Shown here: piece after piece, positions 1-8,057 of the stretch
Numbering within the stretch: position 1 is the first letter of the stretch
Layout: every line of letters begins with the position of its first letter
DNA from: Chamaesiphon sp. 336R_metabinner_41
Lineage (GTDB): Bacteria > Cyanobacteriota > Cyanobacteriia > Cyanobacteriales > Chamaesiphonaceae
NCBI GenBank assembly: GCA_025359915.1
Contig: JANYDE010000039.1
Location: 32,849 to 96,848 of the forward strand
Reading direction: 5' to 3'
DNA length: 64,000 nt
Program-made: the position numbers and the translations under genes
The notes under the pieces: generated by a model
Seen by the model: the letters and a program-made list of their open reading frames with translations, nothing else
Database searches by the model: none
What the model was told of the DNA's origin: nothing

Positions 1-84
1 CAGCAAATGAGCAATTTGACTAATTGGTTAGAAAGAAATGGCTAGTTTTAAAGGGCTGGCAATGCTCACCCTGTTTTATGGATG

Positions 85-1125
85 TTAAAGCTGGGATATA
101 AATTGTTTGACGATCGAACAAACACCAAATAAAGCACCATCTTCTGTCTCCGTTCTATCTACAAATCCCCGTCTAACCAAAGAAACGATCGAATTACCCA
201 CATCCGCAGGTGACAGGCTCAAAGATTCGATCGATCGAGCAATAGTTGCAGGTATATTCTCACTAGCTAAGAATTTAATAACTGCTTGTTCTGATCCTGA
301 CAATCTCCTAAATTGATGATCTAACAGCGATTTGATATCTTCAGTCAGGAAGAGTTCTTCATACTTACAGAACTCAGCAACCTTACCACTAAACAACTTA
401 TTAATCGCGATCGATACCGACTCTAGATAAGCTGGATTGCCACCTAAATAATCAATAGTATAATCCCATCGATCCTCATCACTCAAACCCTTCGCTCTAA
501 ATATTTCCATACCACCTTCACCCAGTCCATCTAGTGGCAAAGAGTGAATTGAGCTATTCTTGCCAAGCATTACAGCAAACTCACTCGGTTCTTCACGACT
601 CAGCAGCAATATGCAGCTTTGATGATTTGTATCCCAAATTCTTCTAAACAATTCCCGATACTCTCGATATTCCTCAGTATAATTACCAGCTAATTCACCA
701 CTACAAAAGAGTCGATCAACATCATCTAAGATGATCAAACAGCGATGTTCTCGAAAATGTTCGAGCAGTAGGGATAATCTCGCTTCTAAATCTAATGGTG
801 GTTCGGGTAATGCTTTGATATTGAGTGATGCGATTAGGTTTCGATCGATAAATTCAATCACAGATCGCTGACAGCCTAAACTCTGCCAAACTATCTCTTC
901 AAATTCATCTTTAATATCTTCTAATAATTGTCTAGCTAGAGCAGTTTTACCAATACCAGCAGTACCAGAGATTAGGATCGATCTAGATTTCTCTGTAAGT
1001 ATCCATTCGTTGAGTGAATCTAGTTCTTGAGTTCGATCGTAAATAGGTACCAGGGCTAGAATGGCTTTTAAATACTGTGGAGTCTCTACTCTATCTACTT
1101 TTTGATATTATAAAATATCAGCCAT
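85..1125 (-). pseudogene. NB-ARC/STAND-type ATPase gene broken by a stop at codon 6
   Basis: STAND-class P-loop ATPase related to cyanobacterial signalling/conflict NB-ARC proteins. Reading leftward from an ATG at 1123-1125, preceded by a good AGGA ribosome-binding site, the frame gives MADIL, then TAA (1108-1110), then stays open to the stop at 85. After the stop come a linker, Walker A (GTAGIGKTAL), Walker B (IILDDVD), an SREE sensor-like segment and a C-terminal winged-helix-like part. The only later start is a GTG at 861, which would drop Walker A. One substitution (for example AAA to TAA) explains the lesion. There are no WD40 or TPR repeats. It resembles the intact NB-ARC gene at 24795. 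Pseudogene is my inference; a truncated product from GTG is possible. Confidence 0.65.
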
Positions 1126-1163
1126 CGCAATCCTATTTGATTTCCTCGCAGTAACGTTAACCT

Positions 1164-1236
1164 GTAGGGGCGGTGCTGTCTTGTCGTTTTTTCATTCTGG
1201 GGTTCTCCCCGTTGGCGGAGCCTCTCCCTTAGGAGA
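1164..1236. repeat. Two dispersed small repeats in the 311-bp spacer
   Basis: The spacer 1126-1436 holds no gene I can support. Positions 1164-1186 carry a GTAGGGGCGGTGCTG...TTGTCG tail that recurs reversed at 28251-28273 and, less exactly, inside cca at 4165-4187. Next to it, 1211-1236 carries a GTTGGCGGAGCCTCTC-type repeat also found at 2508, 12017, 48611 (diverged) and 60585. Confidence 0.6.
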
Positions 1237-1436
1237 TATAAAAACGCCGCTTCATGCCCGCCCTCTAGGGATTTAGCTTCTCATTTAGGATCGCTATGTC
1301 CATTTCATAATGATAGCTTACTTCTCTTTTTCCTTTTTCCTTCAACCCATTTAAAGAACTTTATATCGATATTTTCAAATCTTTCTCTACGTTAAGATTC
1401 CCAAAAGAAATAAATAATCTAAATTGTCTTAAATAT

Positions 1437-2480
1437 ATGTTGACAAAACGCTTTTTTTGCTTATTCTCTATAGTTTTAGGAATTGTGCTAATACCATCAA
1501 CACCTGCTTTATTGCAAAGCGTAAATTCATCATCAGTTATGCAAACTGATGAAAATTCAGTTACTAAGGATAATCCAGCACTGCTTCCTCCAGTCACAAA
1601 TCCAAAACCATCAGCTCCAGCATCATCAACCAGTACAACAGATGTAAAAAATCCAGCTCAAGTAATATCAACACCAGATGTCAAGCTACCAGATTCAGGA
1701 TCATCAACTAAACCAACAGATGTAAAAAACCCCGCACAAGCAATATCAGTACCAGATGTTAAGCTACCAGATTCCGCGTCATCACCTAAAATAACAGATG
1801 TAAAAAATCCAGCTCAAACAATATCAGTACCGGAGGTAAAATCGTCAATTACAACACCAACACCTTCAGTAGATGCAAAAAATTCACTAGAAATAACGTC
1901 AGAAGCAAAGGTTAAACCTTCAGCTCCAACAAAAACTAACAATGACTTAGTAGATTTGGAAAGAATTGCACCGCATATCCGTAAAGATATCCGCTATGCC
2001 ACTGCCAACAATTTTATGAACAGAAAGCTTTATCCTGTCTCTCGATGTCTACTACATGCAAAAGTAGCAGAACAACTTAAACAAGTTCAAATTGAGCTAG
2101 AAAAAGAAAATCTAGGACTTAAAGTATTTGATTGTTATCGTCCACTCTCTATCCAAAAACAAATGTGGAAGATTCTTCCTGATAACAACTATGTTGCTAA
2201 TCCAGCGCAAGGTTCGAGACATAATCGTGCCTCAGCAGTCGATCTTACCCTAATCGATTTTAGTACTGGTAAAGATAAAGAAATGCCATCAAAATATGAT
2301 GAATTTTCAAAACGAGCACATATGAACTATGAAGCTGCAAGTATAGAGTCTAAAAAAAATCGAAAACATTTGCGGACTGCAATGGAAAAACACGGTTTCA
2401 AAAGTATTCCGACTGAATGGTGGCATTATGACAGCAACGAATGGAAACAATATCCATTAATAGATATTTCCTGGAATTAA
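1437..2480 (+). CDS. Secreted VanX-like D-Ala-D-Ala dipeptidase (M15D)
   Basis: Predicted zinc D-alanyl-D-alanine dipeptidase acting outside the cytoplasmic membrane on peptidoglycan-derived dipeptide. The protein (347 aa) starts with a basic/hydrophobic Sec signal peptide (about residues 1-25), followed by a Pro/Ser/Thr-rich linker containing three near-identical units of about 31 residues (about 68-139), then the catalytic domain (about 170-347). The domain shows the M15D zinc signature SRHNRASAVD (His and Asp ligands) and the TEWWH motif (Glu base and third-ligand His). VanX itself is cytoplasmic and about 200 aa, so the signal peptide and repeated linker make this look like an envelope-recycling enzyme rather than glycopeptide resistance. 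There are no van neighbours. It stands alone between repeats. Confidence 0.8.
   Translation: MLTKRFFCLFSIVLGIVLIPSTPALLQSVNSSSVMQTDENSVTKDNPALLPPVTNPKPSAPASSTSTTDVKNPAQVISTPDVKLPDSGSSTKPTDVKNPAQAISVPDVKLPDSASSPKITDVKNPAQTISVPEVKSSITTPTPSVDAKNSLEITSEAKVKPSAPTKTNNDLVDLERIAPHIRKDIRYATANNFMNRKLYPVSRCLLHAKVAEQLKQVQIELEKENLGLKVFDCYRPLSIQKQMWKILPDNNYVANPAQGSRHNRASAVDLTLIDFSTGKDKEMPSKYDEFSKRAHMNYEAASIESKKNRKHLRTAMEKHGFKSIPTEWWHYDSNEWKQYPLIDISWN
1638..1853 (+). repeat. In-gene tandem repeat coding a 31-aa linker unit
   Basis: Three tandem units each encode a TDVKNPAQ...PDVK-type segment in the linker of the VanX-like protein. The units differ at scattered third positions and a few residues, so they arose by duplication some time ago. 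They probably form a flexible, cell-wall-spanning spacer (inference). Confidence 0.75.
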
Positions 2481-2485
2481 AATCT

Positions 2486-2618
2486 GTAGGTTGGGTAGAG
2501 CGATAGCGTTGGCGGAGCCTCTCTGTAAAGAGACAACCCAACATCCGCACAAACAGCCTAGAAATGTTGGGTTGTTTCGTTCCGAAAGGCTACGCCAACA
2601 TTCTTCAACCCAACCTAC
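2486..2618. repeat. MITE-like element with inverted ends GTAGGTTGGGT/ACCCAACCTAC
   Basis: Perfect 11-bp inverted termini (2486-2496 and 2608-2618) bound about 133 bp. The interior carries a GTTGGCGGAGCCT repeat copy (2508-2533) and further GTTGGGTTG words. A shorter relative with TTGGGTT...AACCCAACCTAC lies at about 54938-54973. It has no coding capacity. The spacer 2481-2614 contains nothing else I recognise. Confidence 0.6.
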
Positions 2619-2860
2619 CCTAGAGGATTTTTCTGTCGATCAGGTGAAAGTGTTAAAATTGAATTGCATTCAATTGAATCGATAAATTCAACTTCAAACA
2701 CATCCGGTTCATATATCTCGACAATAGTACCAACTTGACCACGAATCAGTACTAGATGCTGCTGATGAACTAAAAAAATTGCTAGGGAAATGAATCCCCA
2801 GCAATAGTTCAAACTACCTGCAAGCAAATGCAGTCTGTCATCTCTGATGCCACCCTCCAA
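2615..2860 (-). pseudogene. DUF4926-like small protein, probably a remnant
   Basis: The C-terminal half reads RGQVGTIVE then DVFEVEF then LTL near the end, the core pattern of the DUF4926 family (small SH3-like proteins, often next to a toxin-like DUF6883 gene). The N-terminal part is atypical: the only start is a TTG at 2858-2860 and the first 25 or so residues look unlike the family, although a plausible helix aligns just before RGQVG. No partner gene is adjacent. The 5' end lies 3 bp beyond the stop of the upstream RRM gene and the 3' end runs into the MITE-like element. I read it as a decayed or 5'-replaced gene. It could also be a real small gene with an unusual start. Confidence 0.45.
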
Positions 2861-2863
2861 AAT

Positions 2864-3403
2864 TTAGAGATTGCCAGATTCCGCTAATTTATTTTTGATG
2901 TCAGCCAGTGTACCTGCCCAGCGAGGGTCGGGTTGGAAGCTATCGGTAGTTGCAGTGCTAGTGTAAGTATTGCTACCGCCCTGGGTCTTGCTGCCCTCTT
3001 TGCGACCACCTTTTTTGGCACCACCACCAGTGCTGCGGCGGGGGGTACTAGTTTCGCCAGCAACTTTCTTATTGAGAGTGGGTTTGGGGACATTGCTAGG
3101 TGCTTTAGGCTCGGTAGGCGCGCTACCTTCGCCATCTTCATCATCTTCTTTGGCTTTGGGTAAAGCTTTCTCAATTTTGATCTCTATATCTTGAAACTTT
3201 GCACCATTATACTTTTCGATGATTTGATCTGCTTGTTCGTCTGTTTCGACGGTGACAAAGCCAAATCCACGGCATTTACCAGTTTTGCGATCTTTGATCA
3301 CTTTGACGGAAACTAATTCGCCAGCGTCAGCAAACACGGTTTCAAGTTCTTCCCGCTCCACATCAGATTTTGGTAAGTTGCCCACATATAAACGAATTGA
3401 CAT
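2864..3403 (-). CDS. RRM-domain RNA-binding protein (cyanobacterial Rbp family)
   Basis: Single-RRM RNA-binding protein. Residues 1-80 form an RRM with RNP2 (LYVGNL) and RNP1 (CRGFGFVTV). A low-complexity Glu/Pro/Lys/Gly linker follows (about 82-155), then a conserved-looking C-terminal tail DPRWAGTLADIKNKLAESG. Length is 179 aa, against 80-110 for the short cold-induced Rbp proteins, so it matches the long type with a C-terminal motif (Rbp3-like; in Synechocystis, Rbp3 has been linked to thylakoid localisation of photosynthetic mRNAs). Assignment to that subtype is inference. The gene has a long AT-rich upstream region, as is usual for cyanobacterial rbp genes. Confidence 0.85.
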   Translation of the reverse strand: MSIRLYVGNLPKSDVEREELETVFADAGELVSVKVIKDRKTGKCRGFGFVTVETDEQADQIIEKYNGAKFQDIEIKIEKALPKAKEDDEDGEGSAPTEPKAPSNVPKPTLNKKVAGETSTPRRSTGGGAKKGGRKEGSKTQGGSNTYTSTATTDSFQPDPRWAGTLADIKNKLAESGNL

Positions 3404-3786
3404 ATCGAAATTCCTCCAGACTGGAATTAAATTAGCTTGCTTGCAGGATTTCTCCTAGGGGAGATCGCCTCGATTTTAGGTGGACAAAAAAATGTCTTTA
3501 TTAGGAGCAGTTTCGTTTGTGGAACCTCAGTCGCGATCGACTCGACACTATATTTTAATGTTTTTTCATAAATTTTGTGACACCCTTACCTAAATTATCA
3601 CGTCTGGGGATATGAGATCGCGAATACCACGATCGATTCCCAAATTCGGACATATTTAGAGTATCTCAATAATTCGGAATGTCTCAAAATGGTCTCGAAG
3701 ATCGATCGCCAAAAATAAAGGTAGTAGAATTAATTTGGACAGTTTTCTCAATCGATTACCTACGGTAGGCTATGCCAACGATATTA
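3404..3786. other. Intergenic region, divergent promoters of rbp and the small-membrane-gene/cca pair
   Basis: 383 bp without a gene. A short hairpin, CTCC-TA-GGGGAG (about 3451-3464), sits in the presumed rbp leader. The rest is AT-rich with GATCGATC words. No certain promoter boxes were identified. Confidence 0.4.
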
Positions 3787-3942
3787 ATGGACAATACTGC
3801 ACTCTTTCCCATTCTCGGTACTGCTGCTTTCGGGCTGCTCGTCATCGTCACATTAGGCATTGTCATTCTCACTCTCACTGGTTGGCGCGACAGACAACGC
3901 CGTGAAGAGGATCGACGTGTTACTCGTTCAACTCGGCGTTAG
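3787..3942 (+). CDS. Small single-span membrane protein (51 aa)
   Basis: ATG at 3787 to TAG at 3940-3942. The product begins MDNTALFPILGTAAFG, continues as one hydrophobic helix (about residues 8-34), then a very basic/acidic tail (GWRDRQRREEDRR, ending in Arg). This N-out/C-in topology with a charged tail is typical of tiny thylakoid or plasma-membrane subunits, but I do not recognise the family. The stop is 5 bp before the GTG start of cca, so translational coupling is likely. Codon usage resembles its neighbours. The function is unknown. Confidence 0.6.
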   Translation: MDNTALFPILGTAAFGLLVIVTLGIVILTLTGWRDRQRREEDRRVTRSTRR

Positions 3943-3947
3943 GGCGA

Positions 3948-5504
3948 GTGGTAGAAATCATCAAAGGGATTCCATATTGGGAGTTATTGGAGCAGGCGGC
4001 TCGGATAGCTGCTGCATCGGGTTGGCATCTTTATCTGGTTGGTGGTGTGGTGCGTGATTTACTCTTGGCTCAGACGAGAGCCAATCAAAACGTATTTTTA
4101 CGGCCACAACCCTTGGGTACCCATAAAGCGGCGCAATACGGGCGGGAAACCCGCCCGTATAATTGCGACAAGACAGGGCACCCCTACGATTTGTTTGTGG
4201 GTACTCAGAGATCTACGCCTGTTAATCATATTTTTGAATTGTGGCAAGATCAGAATTTATCCATCACAGATATTGACTTGGTGGTTGATGGTTGTCAGCA
4301 AACCGCAGATGTTGGGGCGGGTGTGAAGCTGGCTACTGCGCTTCAACAACTTTACCCAGCGGTGCATTTAGACATCCACGGGGCTTTCCAGACGGCGGCG
4401 TTAGTTTGGGATGGAGATCCGAAATTGGGCTGCTTGGGGGTGGATATAGCCACGGCTCGAACGGAATCTTATCCCTATCCCGCAGCGAATCCAGAGGTGT
4501 CGCCAAGTTCGATTCGTCAAGACTTATATCGGCGTGATTTTACGATTAATGCTCTGGCTTGGCGACTGACTCCATCGCCAGATCCACCTTTATTAGATTT
4601 GTTTGGTGGATTGCACGATTTAGCAGCCAAGCAAATTCGAGTTTTACACCCCAATAGTTTTATCGACGATCCCACCCGAATTTTTCGGGGGGTAAGATTT
4701 GCGGTGCGATTGGGGTTTAAATTTGAAGCCGAAACGGAGCTATATATTCGAGATGCGATTAGTAGTGGTGTTTATGTTCAAACTGCTCAAGCACATCGTC
4801 GCACTCCAGCTTTACAAACTCGGCTTAAAACTGAATTAAAATATCTGCTGCAAGCAAGTTATTGGCAAGCAGCTTTTAAGTTGTTGGCTGACTTAGATGC
4901 ATTTCAATGCATCCATTCGACTCTAAAATTAGATCGAGAATTATTGTACCAACTCCGATTATTAGGGCGATGCCTGGATCGATTCGATAGATTGAGATCT
5001 ATCGTCCATTGGCAATTGCGGTTAGAATTAATTATTGCTCATCTCGATCCAATCTATCGATCGACAGTAGCCACCAATCTCCAATTACCGCCTGAATATA
5101 TTCACAGGTTACAAGCATTAGATCGGGCTGAAACCAATGTGCTGTCATCATTACCCAATTTCACTCGTGTCAGTCAAGTCGTGCGAGTGTTGAAGCAATT
5201 CGATCGAGAAACATTGATTTTAATTGCGGTAAGGTGTCAATCTAAACACTTCACTGTCAACTGTCAACTGTCAACTGTCAACTATTTAACGATCCGTCGT
5301 CAGATCTGGAAATGTCTCACAGTTTGGCAGCAGATGCAACCGATTTTAAATGGTAATGATTTACGAAAATTGGGTTATCAACCAGGGCCACAATATCGAG
5401 AAATGTTAGATAATTTATTAATGGCAACTTTAGATGGAGATGTGATCGATCGATCTTCTGCTGAAGAATTTTTGGTTCGATTTTCCAGTGGTGAACCTAT
5501 CTAG
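3948..5504 (+). CDS. cca: CCA tRNA nucleotidyltransferase / poly(A) polymerase family
   Basis: Adds or repairs the tRNA 3' CCA end (or part of it, since some cyanobacteria may divide CC and A addition), or adds poly(A). The class II nucleotidyltransferase head is present: LVGGVVRDLLL (Gly-Gly at about 32-33) and the metal-binding DID at 108-110. The RRDFTINAL motif follows, then the DPTRIFRGVRFAVRLGF segment. In this family the GG and DxD motifs are normally close; here about 65 extra residues lie between them, including repeat-derived sequence (4136-4187). A second repeat-derived stretch, TVNCQLSTVN at about 436-445, comes from a heptamer array. Start GTG is 5 bp after the small membrane gene. 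Both insertions keep frame, so the protein may be functional. Confidence 0.88.
   Translation: MVEIIKGIPYWELLEQAARIAAASGWHLYLVGGVVRDLLLAQTRANQNVFLRPQPLGTHKAAQYGRETRPYNCDKTGHPYDLFVGTQRSTPVNHIFELWQDQNLSITDIDLVVDGCQQTADVGAGVKLATALQQLYPAVHLDIHGAFQTAALVWDGDPKLGCLGVDIATARTESYPYPAANPEVSPSSIRQDLYRRDFTINALAWRLTPSPDPPLLDLFGGLHDLAAKQIRVLHPNSFIDDPTRIFRGVRFAVRLGFKFEAETELYIRDAISSGVYVQTAQAHRRTPALQTRLKTELKYLLQASYWQAAFKLLADLDAFQCIHSTLKLDRELLYQLRLLGRCLDRFDRLRSIVHWQLRLELIIAHLDPIYRSTVATNLQLPPEYIHRLQALDRAETNVLSSLPNFTRVSQVVRVLKQFDRETLILIAVRCQSKHFTVNCQLSTVNYLTIRRQIWKCLTVWQQMQPILNGNDLRKLGYQPGPQYREMLDNLLMATLDGDVIDRSSAEEFLVRFSSGEPI
4136..4187. repeat. Palindromic dispersed repeat inserted in-frame in cca
   Basis: 4136-4160 is a perfect inverted repeat (ATACGGGCGGG-AAA-CCCGCCCGTAT). 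4165-4187 carries the CGACAAGACAG...CCCCTAC tail shared with copies at 28251-28273 and 1164-1186. GGGTAC occurs at 4115-4120 and again at 4199-4204. If these are a target duplication, the insertion is 84 bp (28 codons), which would explain the preserved frame. Confidence 0.65.
5253..5280 (+). repeat. Heptamer array (ACTGTCA)4 inside cca
   Basis: Four perfect ACTGTCA units in the coding region. The same array in reverse orientation, four GTTGACA units, sits at 48567-48594 upstream of pfkB, and a degenerate one near 51520-51547. Such 7-bp arrays (STRRs) are known in filamentous cyanobacteria, usually between genes. Confidence 0.8.
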
Positions 5505-5660
5505 TGCTAGCTACAAACCCGACTTTTCCAAAAAGCCTTTGCTTGTGTCCTAACCGATATGGCGGCTGCTACAAAAGCGTAGATTTTAGGGTGACAAAGA
5601 ATGGCACCCTACATCATTAACCTTTAGGGGTGCCCTGGATCCATGCCTAATAATAGTGAT

Positions 5661-6026
5661 TTAATGGCGATGTTCCTGGCGGCTTTCTTGACGATATTCG
5701 CGACGATCTTCATCGCGATCTCGCCGATGGTGGGAATGTTTATCGCGAAAACGATCGTGTCGTGAAAATTCTTCATGGCGATCGCGTGATATTTCCCAGC
5801 GGGAAGGAACGCGATATACTGGTTCTGGCTGACGACGAATGGTTTCTACTACCACCGTTTGAGGAATGGGTGCGGGGTTGCCAATAATGATCGTAAGTTG
5901 AGCCTGGAGATTTGCCGCTGGTTGCTCGATTGCTGGAGGATGAGCAATGGGTGTGAATGCTTGAGAAGCTGGTGCAATTGAGATAACTGCTAGTAAGCTG
6001 ATCGCTAATGAATTAAAGTGTATCAT
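5661..6026 (-). CDS. Small secreted Arg/His/Asp-rich protein
   Basis: 121 aa, not recognised. Residues 1-23 form a clear Sec signal peptide ending SQA-F. The mature part begins with a Pro/Ala/Gln-rich stretch and LTIIIGNP, then QTVVVETIRRQPEPVYRVP. The C-terminal 45 residues are almost entirely charged (Arg, His, Asp, Glu repeats such as SRHDRFRDKHSHHRRDRDE). It could be a periplasmic metal- or polymer-binding protein, but this is a guess from composition. It is transcribed alone, with repeat debris downstream (5516-5650). Confidence 0.65.
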   Translation of the reverse strand: MIHFNSLAISLLAVISIAPASQAFTPIAHPPAIEQPAANLQAQLTIIIGNPAPIPQTVVVETIRRQPEPVYRVPSRWEISRDRHEEFSRHDRFRDKHSHHRRDRDEDRREYRQESRQEHRH

Positions 6027-6175
6027 ACAAAATTCGGTTGATTTTCAAAGTTAATCATTTCAATGTCGATTTTGTAGATGCTGCGTGATTTAATTATATC
6101 TGACCTCTTCAGTATTAATATTGTTTCATTCTATACTCAGCAAAAATACTGGTTAGCCTAAGTACAATATTCAGA

Positions 6176-7906
6176 TTATTTCAGCCAAGCTTTTAATTGT
6201 TGATGTTGTCCATCGGCAGGATTTTCGATGGTTTGCAATTGATATTGCTGTGGTTGTGGGGTGGATAAAGTGATGGGGAGTGTCATTAATCGATCGATAT
6301 GAAAGATCGTTAGATTGATTTGCTGTCCAACCTGATATGATTTAAGTCGATCGGTTAGTTTATCGGCATTTACTTTAAATCCGTCGATAGCTAGTAATTC
6401 ATCACCAGGATCGACTCCAGCTAATTGAGCGGGAGAATTGCTCGTTACTGATTTAATTACTTCTCTACCATTCTCGCTTTTAACGACTATCCCCAGATAG
6501 GGTGTATTTGCCTCGACAGGTTTTAACTCGATCCCAAACGGATATAGGTAATCATTGAAAGGTAGCTCTTCAATCCCGTGAATATATCGATCATAAAATT
6601 CAGTCAAATCTTGGTTAGCAATTACTTCGATAATATTTTTTAGTTGAGTTTCGGTAAAGCCGATTTCATCTTTGCCAAACTGTTCCCACATCGCTACTAA
6701 GACATCATCAAAAGATTTAGTTGATTTGGTGCGATCGCGAATCAGGAGATCTAATAATAATGTTACCATTTCTCCCTTGAGATAATAGGACATCTGAGAA
6801 TTAGAGCTATTAGCATCAGGGCGATATAATTTGATCCAGGCATCAAAACTAGACTCACTTAATGCTTGTACCAATCTCCCTGGTGTCGTCATAAAGCGGG
6901 TAATTTCTTTGCTAAGTTCTGCGAGAAATTCTTGCTCGTCATAAATCCCCGCACGTCTAGGAATCAGCAGATCGTAATAACTAGTTGTGCCTTCGCTAAA
7001 CCACAGTGACGGTGTATAGTTCTCCCCTTCGTAATCAAATTTCTCTAGAGCTGCGGGACGAATGCGCTTGACATTCCAGAGATGGAAAAATTCATGGGCG
7101 ACTAACTGCATAAACCGATTGTGTTTCTCGCCAGCTTGAAAACTAAAGCGGGGATATAACAGCGAACAACAATCTTTGTGTTCTAATCCACCACCACCAG
7201 CCGGAGAAAGATGCAGTAAGAAAATATATTTTTCATATGGCAATCCACCGAAGATTTTAGCTTCAACTTCAACAATTTTTTTGATATCTTCGATCGCCAT
7301 CAGCGGATCTAAATTCCCGTCCCCCCACACGACTAATTGGTGCGGCTTATCCAATACAGTAAAGTCATAAATCTGCTGAGAGCCGATTTCAAAGGGACTA
7401 TCGACTAAAGTATCAAAATCTCTAGCTAAAAAGGTTTGAGGACTAATTTCGGGTAAAGGGGTAGTAATTTTCCAGCTAGGATCGGGGGGGATAATTTTTA
7501 GATCGATCGAACAATCTTCAAATCCAGGCACATAAAAACATAATGCCGCTGGATTAAAATATCCATGTGTAGCATCTAAATGATTGGTCCGCACGGTTAA
7601 TTCATTAGCAAACATCCGATAGCTAATCTGAATTTCAGTACTACTATTAGTCTGGATTTGCCAATGATTTTTAGCAATTTTCGTCGCAGTTAATTTCTCA
7701 CCCACATCCGTTACTGCTCCAAAATCTTGCAACTGCTTTGCATATTCTCGAACTAAATAGGAACCAGGAGTCCATACTGGCATCTTGAGATCGAGCACCT
7801 CACGATCCCAATTACTCACCGTCAATTTCACCTCAAACAAATGCGTCTGCGGCTGCGACATCGCGATTTCATAAGCTAATTTCGGGGAGTAAGCTGGAGT
7901 TGTCAT
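6176..7906 (-). CDS. M61 family aminopeptidase with PDZ domain
   Basis: Zinc metallopeptidase of the M61 (glycyl aminopeptidase) family, 576 aa. The N-terminal beta domain (about 1-170) precedes the thermolysin-like catalytic domain with GGGLEH (about 238-243), the zinc motif HEFFH (271-275) within AHEFFHLWNVKRIRP, and downstream Glu305 in WFSEGTTSYY. A PDZ domain follows (about 465-550, PYLGIVVKS...GVDPGDELLAIDG). I see no signal peptide, so it is probably cytoplasmic. M61 enzymes with PDZ prefer N-terminal Gly/Ala in characterised members. The start ATG directly follows a C-rich heptad tract instead of a Shine-Dalgarno sequence. Confidence 0.9.
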   Translation of the reverse strand: MTTPAYSPKLAYEIAMSQPQTHLFEVKLTVSNWDREVLDLKMPVWTPGSYLVREYAKQLQDFGAVTDVGEKLTATKIAKNHWQIQTNSSTEIQISYRMFANELTVRTNHLDATHGYFNPAALCFYVPGFEDCSIDLKIIPPDPSWKITTPLPEISPQTFLARDFDTLVDSPFEIGSQQIYDFTVLDKPHQLVVWGDGNLDPLMAIEDIKKIVEVEAKIFGGLPYEKYIFLLHLSPAGGGGLEHKDCCSLLYPRFSFQAGEKHNRFMQLVAHEFFHLWNVKRIRPAALEKFDYEGENYTPSLWFSEGTTSYYDLLIPRRAGIYDEQEFLAELSKEITRFMTTPGRLVQALSESSFDAWIKLYRPDANSSNSQMSYYLKGEMVTLLLDLLIRDRTKSTKSFDDVLVAMWEQFGKDEIGFTETQLKNIIEVIANQDLTEFYDRYIHGIEELPFNDYLYPFGIELKPVEANTPYLGIVVKSENGREVIKSVTSNSPAQLAGVDPGDELLAIDGFKVNADKLTDRLKSYQVGQQINLTIFHIDRLMTLPITLSTPQPQQYQLQTIENPADGQHQQLKAWLK

Positions 7907-8054
7907 GGGGAAGGGGGAGGGGGGAGACTGAGGGACTGGGGGACTGGGATACTGGGCGACTGGGATACTGGGGGATTGAAGAAGAATGCTTACGTGTATT
8001 ATTTATTACCCATTACCCATTACCCATTACTTATTACTTATTACTTATTACTTA
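7907..8054. repeat. Heptad-type simple repeats between the M61 peptidase and the HetZ-related gene
   Basis: 7907-7978 is G-rich in register with 7-bp words (ACTGGGG, ACTGGGA) and abuts the M61 start codon. 8007-8054 is ATTACCC/TTACTTA-type heptads, the reverse complement of the AAGTAAT array at 13953. There is no gene here. Confidence 0.6.
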
Positions 8055-8057
8055 AAC

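Noticed and set aside
1-45. Plus-strand frame at the left edge ending in TAG at 43-45
   Set aside because: Only 14 codons are visible; no way to tell a gene end from chance.
1437-2480. Glycopeptide (vancomycin) resistance operon
   Set aside because: No VanH/VanA ligase or VanRS neighbours; an exported recycling enzyme is a better fit.
2491-2685. 64-codon plus-strand frame
   Set aside because: It is the translation of the MITE-like repeat and has no protein-like pattern.
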